Origin: a virus
Length of the DNA: 52,076 bases
Strand: one strand, 5' to 3'
IMG/VR virus record: IMGVR_UViG_3300025120_000078
Span: 1 to 52,076 of that record
This document shows, piece after piece, positions 26,549 through 36,500 of this stretch (the first letter of the stretch is position 1; each line of letters begins with the position of its first letter). The position numbers were made by a program, and so were the translations under genes. The notes under the pieces were generated by a model. The model was not told the origin of the DNA. It saw only the letters and a list, made by a program, of their open reading frames with translations, and did not search any database.

Positions 26549-27379
26549 ATGGCAAATAAAACATTAACATACAATAAAGATTCTTCTTCACTACCAAGGT
26601 TTGGAGGACAAGGAGGGTGGCCTTCTTTTTATTCTTTTTTTCCTGACTTTATGATAGGAATGAATAGTTTTTTTTACAGCTTTAAAGGAGGTAATTTATG
26701 GAGGCACAATACTAATCCTTTACGAAACACTTATTACGGACTATTTACAGAATCTTCTATAAAAAGCGTTTTTAATCCTGAGCCGACTTTATCTATTAAG
26801 TTATTTAAAACTTTATCTTATGAGTCAACAACAACAGTAGCGGATACAAATGAAGCTCGATGGGCTTGTACATCTCTTCAAACAGACCTAACAGATGGTA
26901 TACCAGGATCAATGCTTGATACTTATTTTGTGCAAAAAGAAGGTGAATGGTTTAGTTTTTTAAGAACTAATTCAGGCACTGTTAATTGGCAAATGAGATC
27001 AGCAAATGGTGTAGGTGTATGTACAGCAGTTAGTGGAACAGCAGGTGCTACTTTAATTGAGTTTGCAGGAGCTATTGGATCTATATTAAATATCGGAGAT
27101 AATGTATATAGAGCAACCTTGGTAAATGGTGTAGCTACTGCGGCTCCAGATTTTGTAGGACAGGTAACAGCTAAAACAAGCACAAGTATTACTGTAAATA
27201 CAGCGGTGGTAGGAGGTTCTACTCCACAAGTTGGACAGTTTATTATGTTTATTAAAAATGCCACAGCTGAGTCTCATGGAGCAAGAGGTTATTACTTAGA
27301 GTTTGAGTTAAAAAACGACTCAACATCACCAGTTGAACTCTTTTCAGTAGGGAGTAGCGTGATGAAAAGTTTTCCATAA
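26549..27379 (+). CDS. Putative tail-associated structural protein
   Basis: 276 residues. The N-terminal half is aromatic-rich (FPDFMIGMNSFFYSFKGGNLWRHN) and the C-terminal half beta-rich with a segment (about 145-235) of the type seen in short virion repeats (GTAGATLIEF..GSILNIGDNVYRATLVNG). I recall similar proteins beside stabilisation proteins of marine phages but know no function. It follows the 350-residue protein by 13 bp and ends just before a promoter. Confidence 0.65.
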   Translation: MANKTLTYNKDSSSLPRFGGQGGWPSFYSFFPDFMIGMNSFFYSFKGGNLWRHNTNPLRNTYYGLFTESSIKSVFNPEPTLSIKLFKTLSYESTTTVADTNEARWACTSLQTDLTDGIPGSMLDTYFVQKEGEWFSFLRTNSGTVNWQMRSANGVGVCTAVSGTAGATLIEFAGAIGSILNIGDNVYRATLVNGVATAAPDFVGQVTAKTSTSITVNTAVVGGSTPQVGQFIMFIKNATAESHGARGYYLEFELKNDSTSPVELFSVGSSVMKSFP

Positions 27380-27386
27380 AATTTAC

Positions 27387-27394
27387 TATCTTTG
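27387..27394 (+). promoter_or_regulatory. Bacteroidota-type -7 box (TATCTTTG) before the acetyltransferase
   Basis: TATCTTTG in the 21-bp gap between genes, only 6 bp before the ATG at 27401. Transcription from it would start at or next to the start codon, implying a nearly leaderless mRNA. Confidence 0.6.
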
Positions 27395-27400
27395 TTGTAA

Positions 27401-27811
27401 ATGAAATTAAATATACGACCATTAGAAGTAAGCGACTATGACAATATACTTGTAGGTTGGTGGGCGGACTGGAGATGGACAGCTCCATCAAGAGACTTTC
27501 TTCCTGAAAATGGTACAGGAGGTTATATAGTATACGACCAGGATACGCCTATATGTGCAGGATTTATGTACACAACTAACTCTACAGCAGTGTGGTGTGA
27601 TTGGATAATATCTAATTTGCATTACAAAGATAGGAATAAAAGAAAAGAGGCCTTAGCTTTATTAGTTGGAACTATTACCAAGCAAGCTGAAGATCTGAAT
27701 AAAAAATATGTATATGCTTTAATTAAAAATAAACCTTTAATTAACGTATATAAAAAAATAGGATATGAAGAAGCTTCTACGTATTCTATTGAAATGATTA
27801 AAAAAATATAA
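27401..27811 (+). CDS. GNAT-family N-acetyltransferase
   Basis: 136 residues. The order is that of a compact GNAT: IRPLEVSDYDNILVGWWADW, beta strands around GGYIVYDQ and CAGFMYTTNS, a helix after KRKEALALLVGTI, and the closing KPLINVYKKIGYE. The Q/R-x-x-G-x-G/A loop that binds acetyl-CoA is not clear, so activity is unproven. Phage copies of this short type occur near tail/ejection genes in marine phages; they may acetylate a virion or host protein. It has its own promoter box and sits 1 bp before the next gene. Confidence 0.7.
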   Translation: MKLNIRPLEVSDYDNILVGWWADWRWTAPSRDFLPENGTGGYIVYDQDTPICAGFMYTTNSTAVWCDWIISNLHYKDRNKRKEALALLVGTITKQAEDLNKKYVYALIKNKPLINVYKKIGYEEASTYSIEMIKKI

Positions 27812-27812
27812 T

Positions 27813-28433
27813 ATGGCAGTAACAACAGCAGCAGTAGTAGGGGTAGCGGCTTCGGCAGGAGGAGCGATAAACTCCTTTAGTCAATCTGCAAAACAAGGAA
27901 GGATGGCTGAAAAGGCCGCGGCAGCTTCAAAAAAAGCTATGGCTGAGGCTAAAAAGAAAGCAGAAAAGAATTTTTACGCTGGGTTAAATGTTTCTACCGA
28001 AGCTTACGACAGGGCTTTTGAAAATAATTTACAAGCACAAACTCAAAACATACAAGCTCTTCAAGAGGGAGATCCTCGTAATTTAGCGGCTGGTGTGGGG
28101 TTAGTTCAGCAATCTTCTGATGCTGCTACTGAAACTACTCGTTTAGCTTTACAAAAAGATTTAGAGGCAAATGCAAAAATGAAAGCAGATGCTAAAGACG
28201 CTATTAATCAAGACTTAAAGCGTATGGATTTAGGTTATGCAAAAGATCAAGAGAAAGTTGCTCAAGAATCAGCAGCAGCTTCCGCGGCAGCTATGTCTCA
28301 AGGGATAAGTGGAGTGGTAAGTACAGTTGGTCAAGCAGCTCAATTAGCTCCTTTATTTGGATCTAAAAACATTACTGCTGCCGAGCAAACATACTTAGAT
28401 AATTTAGCCGCAGCACAAGCAGCTGGTAAATAA
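27813..28433 (+). CDS. Ala-rich internal virion protein candidate (T7 gp14-like)
   Basis: 206 residues, about one fourth Ala. It has a short N-terminal hydrophobic Gly/Ala segment (AAVVGVAASAGGAINSF), a long helical coiled region (about 25-155) and a second hydrophobic segment (AAAMSQGISGVVSTVGQAAQLAPLFG). This composition and its place ahead of two long proteins match the small DNA-ejection protein of T7-like phages, which enters the cell envelope. Assigned by analogy. Confidence 0.6.
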   Translation: MAVTTAAVVGVAASAGGAINSFSQSAKQGRMAEKAAAASKKAMAEAKKKAEKNFYAGLNVSTEAYDRAFENNLQAQTQNIQALQEGDPRNLAAGVGLVQQSSDAATETTRLALQKDLEANAKMKADAKDAINQDLKRMDLGYAKDQEKVAQESAAASAAAMSQGISGVVSTVGQAAQLAPLFGSKNITAAEQTYLDNLAAAQAAGK

Positions 28434-28443
28434 AATATAAATA

Positions 28444-30501
28444 ATGGCAAACGAATTTAGCAGACAAGAGTCGGTATCAGATTATGAAGTTTATCAAGGT
28501 CGTGAAGGATCTCAGTTAAACTTCGCTGAAGAAGCAGCAAAAATTACAACTGGTGTAAATGCTATAGCTACTGCAAGGGAGGGGAAGAAAGCAAAGATAC
28601 AGGCAGATACAGACGATGTGATTGCTCAGTTAGAAAAAGCTGATTCTTTTCAAAACCAGACTTTAGGCCAAACAGTTTTGTTGGCTGCAAAAGGATTAAA
28701 AGAAACCCTTTTAATGCAGTCTCAGTTAATGAAGAAGGGTAAAATAAAACCTTCTGATTTTATGGCTACTCTTCAAACCGCTAAAGACGATATGGCTAAC
28801 TGGGGTATTGCTGCTAAAGATTGGAATACAAAATACATTGCGTCTGAAGAAAGACAGAAGTTAGGCCCTAATGGTAAAATTATAGCTTCTGGAATGGAGA
28901 CAGCTATTAAAGAATCTACTTTAGCTTTCAACAACTTAGACAATGTAGTTCCATTTACTTCAGCAACAGGTAATTCATATTTGGTTCGTTTAAATAAAGA
29001 TGGAAGTATGCCTGAATGGGAAACACAGAGAGACGCATATCAAAGTTTTAATAATCTTAATAATTTATTATTATATCAAGATGATGGAGCAAAGTACGAT
29101 GTAAGTACTATTGTTGCAAATGAAGTTAAAAATGTTGGTGCTTTTATTACATCTACTATTAGTGGATACACAGTAACTGATGGCGGTAATGTTGTTGTTA
29201 CTCGTGAAGGAGCGAGAGAAATGCAAGATGCTTTGAAGGGAAAAGATGGTCAAACAAGATTTAACACCCTTGTTGAAACCATATCAGAAACTGTTATGGG
29301 AGATGAATTGTCTATTGCTAATATTTTAGTGGGTAGATCAGCAGGAGCAGATAGATATATTATTGCTCAAACAGAGCAAGAGTTTGTAAATAAAGGAGGT
29401 ACGGATTTAAGTAAGTGGATTGAAGCTGATTATACCACTCAACCTCCAAGTGTTACATTGGTAGATGGTCAAGAAGATGCTGCCAAGCAATTTATAAAAG
29501 ATGAAATCCTTACGCAGTTTGGTCAGTCAACTAAAAAAGCTAAAGGTCTTAGTGGGCAACAGCCAAATACAGCTGCTGTTACAGGCAATACTAAGGATGT
29601 TGATGATGCAGGCTATATATCTGAATTAAATGATGTGTTTACAAGTCCAAATGCTGCTTCATCAAAAGCTATTCTTAAGAGGCTTATTGATTCCAGAAAT
29701 GCTGAAGCTACAAGGCCAGAAGATAAAATTATATCTTTTGATATTTTTGATTCAATGATTGTTGTAAAAAGAGGTGGAGGACAAGATGATCTTATTATAG
29801 ATAGAGTATCCGATAGCGGTACTCCTGATAATCCAGCGACTCCTGAAGATGAGTCATTAGACATTCTTGATACTGAGACTGATATTATGTCAGCTATTGA
29901 CATATTAACTCCAGGTAAGGGTTATAGCAGAGGAAGGGTTAGGGATTTAATTACATCTCAAAAAATAAATATAAAGGATCGTATAAATAGAGAATTAAAA
30001 ACATCGGTATCGCAACCTCCTCTTAACGTGATAACTAACACGTCTACACTGCCTTCTGGTAAGACAGTTATAGCGACACTAACAGGTGTAATTGGGGATG
30101 ATACCAAATGGAATACTGACAATACAGTTACAGATGTTATAGATGATCTTGTAGTTAACGCCATGGGTGGTGAGCTTAAAAGAGAGCTTTCAAAACAAGG
30201 TTTTGGTAGTCCAGAAACAGAGGTTGTTCAAGGTAATACAAGAGATGGGGATGGTAAAATTATAGATAATGGTGAAGAGTATTATTTAATAAAAATGGCT
30301 GGTAAAGAGACGTTTATTAGAGTTAGTGGTGGAGAAACAAAAACAAATATTGCAAACAACATAGTTGACGCGATTAATGAAGCTACTAAGTTAGTTAACA
30401 AGAAAAGAGAAAACAAAACTGTTCAGAGTTTTAAAATATGGAAACGATCAAATCCAGGTAAAACCTTTGCAGACTATAAAGCATGGCGTAAGACTCAGTA
30501 A
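28444..30501 (+). CDS. Internal virion / ejection protein candidate
   Basis: 685 residues, mainly helical N-terminus (EEAAKITTGVNAIATAREGKK...) with a more beta-rich centre. The last residues, FKIWKRSNPGKTFADYKAWRKTQ, form a motif I have seen at the C-terminus of similar marine-phage proteins. No enzyme motif. It sits between the Ala-rich protein and the 2430-residue protein, as in three-gene ejectosome clusters (T7 gp14-gp15-gp16). Confidence 0.55.
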   Translation: MANEFSRQESVSDYEVYQGREGSQLNFAEEAAKITTGVNAIATAREGKKAKIQADTDDVIAQLEKADSFQNQTLGQTVLLAAKGLKETLLMQSQLMKKGKIKPSDFMATLQTAKDDMANWGIAAKDWNTKYIASEERQKLGPNGKIIASGMETAIKESTLAFNNLDNVVPFTSATGNSYLVRLNKDGSMPEWETQRDAYQSFNNLNNLLLYQDDGAKYDVSTIVANEVKNVGAFITSTISGYTVTDGGNVVVTREGAREMQDALKGKDGQTRFNTLVETISETVMGDELSIANILVGRSAGADRYIIAQTEQEFVNKGGTDLSKWIEADYTTQPPSVTLVDGQEDAAKQFIKDEILTQFGQSTKKAKGLSGQQPNTAAVTGNTKDVDDAGYISELNDVFTSPNAASSKAILKRLIDSRNAEATRPEDKIISFDIFDSMIVVKRGGGQDDLIIDRVSDSGTPDNPATPEDESLDILDTETDIMSAIDILTPGKGYSRGRVRDLITSQKINIKDRINRELKTSVSQPPLNVITNTSTLPSGKTVIATLTGVIGDDTKWNTDNTVTDVIDDLVVNAMGGELKRELSKQGFGSPETEVVQGNTRDGDGKIIDNGEEYYLIKMAGKETFIRVSGGETKTNIANNIVDAINEATKLVNKKRENKTVQSFKIWKRSNPGKTFADYKAWRKTQ

Positions 30502-30513
30502 TAATAAATATTT

Positions 30514-33500
30514 ATGGAATTATTAGACGATTTATTAGGATTATTAGAGGGTATTGTAGACGATAAAGAAACACTTCAGGGTATAATTGAATCCGAAGGA
30601 TTAGAAGTCTTGTACGATCAAATTGATCCAGATGCATTTCCTACAATGGAAGGATATTTGTCTTATTTTGGTGAGCTTCAAAAAAAAAAAGAAGAAACTG
30701 GAGATACTTCTGTTATTTCTCCAGAGGAAAATACGGAGTCAAATACACAAACTCCTCAAGTGGAAGGAGCTGGATCTTCGGATTCTTCACCAACAACAGT
30801 TGATGTTCCTCAAGTAGACGTACCTCAAGTCGATGTAGATGAAACCAATATTAATGTTACACCAAATATTGAACAGGAAGAGCTTCCTGGTATATTAGAT
30901 CCTACTTCTAATGCAAAGAAATTATATGAAATTGTAGATAATGAGATTGTTATTTTAGGTGAAGATGGAGTGCCTAAAAATGACAAGGAAGACGAAACTT
31001 GGCTTGAAGAAAGCTGGCTTGGTCAGGCAATGGATTGGGCGTTTGATGATGTTCCAATATTAGGAGTTCTTAGTGCTGATTTTTGGGGAGATATGTATCG
31101 TGCTATTGGTAACGGATACACCAAAGGTCAATCAGTAGATGACTCTATTGCTTTATTTGCAAAAGGAAAAAATATTTCAGATGAAGACTTGGCAGAATAC
31201 ATAGCTGCTGTTAAGAAATCAGAGAACGTAGCTGTTTCTGATGAGATGAAAAACTTTCAAAAAATTTATGATCAAAATGGAGGTGGTGTTCTTGGCTTTA
31301 TTCTTGGCTTTGGATCGAATCTTTCAATAGCTCCAGAATTACTTATTGACTCACTTTCGTCTATGATTAACCCAGCCTCCGCAGCAGCGGCAGGAGCAGG
31401 TGCAGCAACTGGTGCAGCAGCAGGCGCAGCCTTAACAGCAGTGTCTGGCCCTGGTGCTTTATTTGGTACAGGAGCAGGCGCGATAGGTGGTGCTATGGGT
31501 GGAGCTTCGGCAGCTTTAGAATTTGGTATGTCTTATACTGAATTTATGAAAGAAGAAGTAGAGGCTAAGGGAGGTAAGTTTGACGCTGAAGGTATAAGAA
31601 TGGTTTTAAATGATCCTGAAGCTCTTCAAAGTATTAGAAATAGAGCAGCAACGAGAGGTCTTGCTATAGGTATGATTGATGCTATGACAGCAGGTGTTGC
31701 TGGAAAAGCTATTGGAGCTACAGGAAAAGCTTTAGCAAAAGGAACAGCAAAAAAATTAGCTGCTGGAGGTAAAGGAACTGTTACCAGAGCCATGGTAAAT
31801 AAAGGGATTGAGATATCAGCTGGTTTAGGTGTTGAGATTGTTGGAGGTAGTTTAGGTGAAGCAACTGCAAGAGCTTTAGCTGGTCAAAAAATGGACGTTG
31901 CTGAGATAGGTCTTGAAGGTTTTGCAGGTGCAGGTAATGCTCCTATATCTTTAGCAAGAGGTGTTTACACTACTCCAAGATATAACTTAAATGGTAACCT
32001 TGTTACCAAGGATTATATGTTGGCAACAATAGGAACTGCAACTCCAGATCAAATTGCTGGTATGAATATCGAGATAAAAAACGATAAAAAAATGCAGTCT
32101 GTAATAACGGACTTAAAAGCTACAAGTCAATTTGATGCAGACTTACAAGCTTTAGGTGTTCCTCCAGGGCCAGAAAGAGATGCTATTGTTAAATTAGAAT
32201 TAGAAAAAAGCAAACTGCCTGATGCAAGGTCTGAGGCTACAAGGCAAAGAAGAAGTCTGATAGATCAACAAATAAATTTTCTTATAGGTGAATCATCTAC
32301 TATAACAGAAACGGTAGAGATATCCAGGGACGGAAATACATTTACAGAGGTACTGTCTGTTTCCAGAGCTGAAGCAAGATCTAAATTAAAAGAAGAAGGA
32401 ATAGAATCAGCAACAGAGGGGCAGGTTTCTGATATGCAGAAAGCCATGATGGAACAGCTTAAAAACTCTGATACACAAGCTGAAAAAGCAATTATTGCGG
32501 ATCAAAAAATAGCTGATGACATAAAAAAAGAGGTGGAGCAAAGTATTACTGATCAAGAAGTTCAGGATAAAATAAACAAAGACACGTACACAGACAAAGA
32601 GTTTGATAACGCAAAACAATCATTAATAAAAGAGAAAGTAGATGCCATTCAAGAGTCAAGCACAACGCAGGTGGATGTACAAGAATCTTCCAGAGATGGC
32701 GAAGGAGTGGGAGAAGTCAACGTCCAAGAAGAAATTACCGAAGAAAGTCCAGCCGAAAATGAACAAGAGAGTTCCGAATCTGCCTCGCAAGAGGAAGCGG
32801 AAGTAGATAAACAGTCTCGATTAGATTCTGCTCCAAAAATATTTGGCAAGTCTCATACTGATAAAAAACTACCTTATGGATCGGCTGTTATATCTGACAT
32901 TACAAGTCCAGACTCCAAAGGTGTACAAACAGCTACGTATAACAATCCTCAATCTGGAGAGTTAGATGTGGTTATAAGTAGTACTGGTGATTCTTCTAAT
33001 TTTGTTGGATTCGTAAGAGTCTATGAAAATGGTAATCCTACTAATCAGTTTACTGCAAAAATGGAATCAACTGGTGGTGCTTTTAAAAATATGATTACCG
33101 AAGCAGAAAATTCTTTACCTCCTGGATCTGAAGTTATTGAGACCACAACTATCTCTGAAGGTGGTTTAAAAACATATAATAAGTCTAAAACTTTAACTGA
33201 AAAGGTAGATGCTGATGGTAATGTTGTTACTAAAACAACCAAGTATAGTGACGCAACAAAGCAGTCGGTAGAAGAAAAAGGCAATGAAGAGGCTTTTAAG
33301 GCTTTCCGAACTGATGACAAATCTAAGGCTGAAGCTGAGGTTGATAAAATTAAAAAAGCTTATCCAGGTATTGAGGTTAAAATAAAAAGACAAGGTTCTA
33401 AGAGGGGTAAAAAAACTTACTCTATAGATTTAGAACTACCTGTTTTAGTTAAAACTGAAAGCAAACCTAAAAGTTTTGAAACCATTCCTCCTTCTCAACG

Positions 33501-36500
33501 TAAAGGAGGTACTCAAAGATTTAGAGTTCCAGGAAGTCGTACAGTAGATGTTGAGGTTGATGCTGAAGGTAATTTTAGGACTGTTAATAGAAAAACAGGA
33601 AGACCTTTAAAAGAAAAACCTACACCAGCTATTCAGGAATATATCCTTGAAAATATTATAGATGTAAATGATGGCACTCCTTTACAGTTAGATGAGTCCA
33701 CTAATTTAACACCAGAACAATATGTATCTGAAATTGCAGATAACTCTAATAACATAAAAGAAGTTGCTGAGACTATTGATTTGGAAAGAAAAAGATCAAA
33801 AGATCTTAGTAAATCAGAAAGGGAAGAAAATGCTGATCCTTTAAATATAGCGGAATTAAAAGGTAAAATAACTGAACAGCAATTTATAGATGCGAGTGAC
33901 GTTAGTAATGTTACACCTAACATGAGACGTTTTTGGTTTGCTAAGAAACAAAAAAATATGTTTGGCAAGGAAACTGGACAAGATATTGATGCTGATGGAT
34001 TAGATACTTTAGTAATGGAGCTTGATGGGTATACTCAGGAAAAAGAAAGCGAATATATACAGAAGGTTGTTGACTTTATAATAGAAAATGAGACTGGAAA
34101 AGTGAAGGTGCAGACTGGAAAATCTCTTGGGTTGGTGGATTTAGAAATTAAATTTGAAAATCTAACTGGTTTAAAACCAACAAAAAGAAATATAAATAAA
34201 GTATTATCTATTGATCCTAACAGAGAACCTTTAGTTGCTACTAATCAAAGAAACAAACAGTCAAACCAGAAAGCTGCTACTGAACCAGGGAAGTTTGGTA
34301 AAAAGAAAGGGCCTTCTCCTAAAAAAATTACAGGACAATCACAACCTAAGATTGAAGTTGATGAGGCATCTGCTTTAAAATCTCAAATAAAATTAGAAGC
34401 TAAAGCAGCGAAGAAATCTGAAACAGCATATAGAAAAGCCGCTAATAAAGTTGCTGCTTATATTACAGATATAAAAGCCAAAGGTAAAATATCAACAAGA
34501 CAAGCAAAGCTTTTATTAGCGAAGACATTAAGAAGTAAATTAACAGATGCTAAACAAGTAGAGAAACTAAACACCTATCTGACAAAAGTAATGGGTGATG
34601 CTACTATTGCAGAGCGTTTATTTAATGCTAAAAAGAAACAGTCTCAGATTAATAAGAATATAAAAAAGGGATTAATTGGTTCTGAAAACATTGCTCTTGT
34701 AGAGGTTTTACAAGAATTAGGCAAGACTGATCTTAGTTCTATTCCTTTAAATAAATTAGATGCTTTTGAATCTTTAATGAATACCTATGGCGTCAAGCCG
34801 AAGAGAGGTGCTTTGAATATAAAAACAATAGGAGCAGATACTCAAATAGGTTTAGAAATATTAAATAGTCTTGAGCAAACAGAAAAAGTAGAGGTAGCTC
34901 CTAAGAAAAAGAAAAAAGCTAAAGAATATGATCTTGTAGAGGCTATAAAAGAAATACGAACAACAGAACCTAACTTAGAAGCTATTACGGATAAAGAATC
35001 TAAAGCAGTGGCTGATCTTATTCAAGATTTTACGAAAGAAGATATTGAAAGTTTAATTATTGAAAAAAAGGATGGAACTTTTGATTATTCTCAATTAGAG
35101 AAATTAAGAGGCGTGAAGCAAAATTTAGCACAAGGTATTGTAACACCTACTGCTATGAATTTATTAATAGAAGTTTTTAGCAATAGAGCTGCTAAGAAAG
35201 TATCTGTACCAATATCAAAGGTAACATTGAAGGGTATTATGTTAAACCTTAGAAACATAACCTCATCTATTAAAACTGCAATTACAAGCAATACTCCTTC
35301 TGGGAAAAATATTTTATTAGACAAAATCAGATCTGGGCCTGCTGCATATATTGATAATGCATTTGGAAATTTTAACAGTAAGACTATATACGAAAATACT
35401 TTTGGCAAGTTGGCTCAAGTTTATGAGAGATTTACTGTTGACACCAAAAAAGATTTTGCAAAAATAGAAGCTGCTGAAAGATTTTTAGAATATGATGGGA
35501 AAGGTTTAATTCGTAGAACATCCAGAGTAGGTAATAGCGCGAATAAAGTTGTAGCTAAAAAATATAAAATTAGACTACTTCAATTAGCCAGAGAGCATAT
35601 ATTAAATATTGACAAAAACGGAAAAGAAAACCCAGTAGCTCCTTCTGCAAAGAAAATGATAGACGCTACCCTAAAGTTTTTTAAAGACACAGAAGGTTAT
35701 GAGAATGACTTTAAAATTCTTAATAAAATTGCTGAAGAGTTTACTGTAGATGGAGAAATTAGTTTAGATAAATTAGAAAAAAGTTTAACTCCTGGTGAGA
35801 AAAAAGCTTTAAAAATTTATGACGATGTCAATGCAAGTTTAGCATCAAAAGCTAAGTTTACATCCGCAGTATTGCGATCTAACAGAATTGATTTATTAAA
35901 TGGATATTCTCACAGAATTGTTCTTAGTAATTCAAAAGATTCTGAAGTAGATGTAAAAGCAAAAGCAGATACATTTGCAAACGCCTCTACTAAAGGTGGT
36001 ACAATGGTAGAGAGACAGAAAGGCGTTAGGCCAGTGAGTTTTGATCCTTCTCTTTCAGCACAAAGGGGTGTTCAAGAAACTAATTTAGATTACTACATGA
36101 CACCTACAGTTCGTGAGGTTCAGAAGACTGCTAATAAGGTTTTAAAGAACATGGAGTCGGAAGGAAACGTTCCTTCAGTTAAGGCCGCTAAAGCTTTACA
36201 GAAGTCTCTTACCGAGATATTAAAAATAACTTTTACTGAGACTATGCGAGACGTTACTATTGCGGAAGAGGTTGCAAATAAAGTTAAGAGAACTGCTTAT
36301 CAAGCTATATTAGCATCTGTAACAAGAATGGGTGCGGAGCTTGTTTCGAACATGAACTACATAGCCGCTAATCCAGAAGCAGCCGCTCGAGGTTTTACTA
36401 AATACGCTACTCTTTCTTTTTTAGGAAGAAAAAAAGGAGCAGATATATTAAACGCATTAGGTTCTACAGATACAACAAAGCTTTTTGATCCTAAAAGCAT

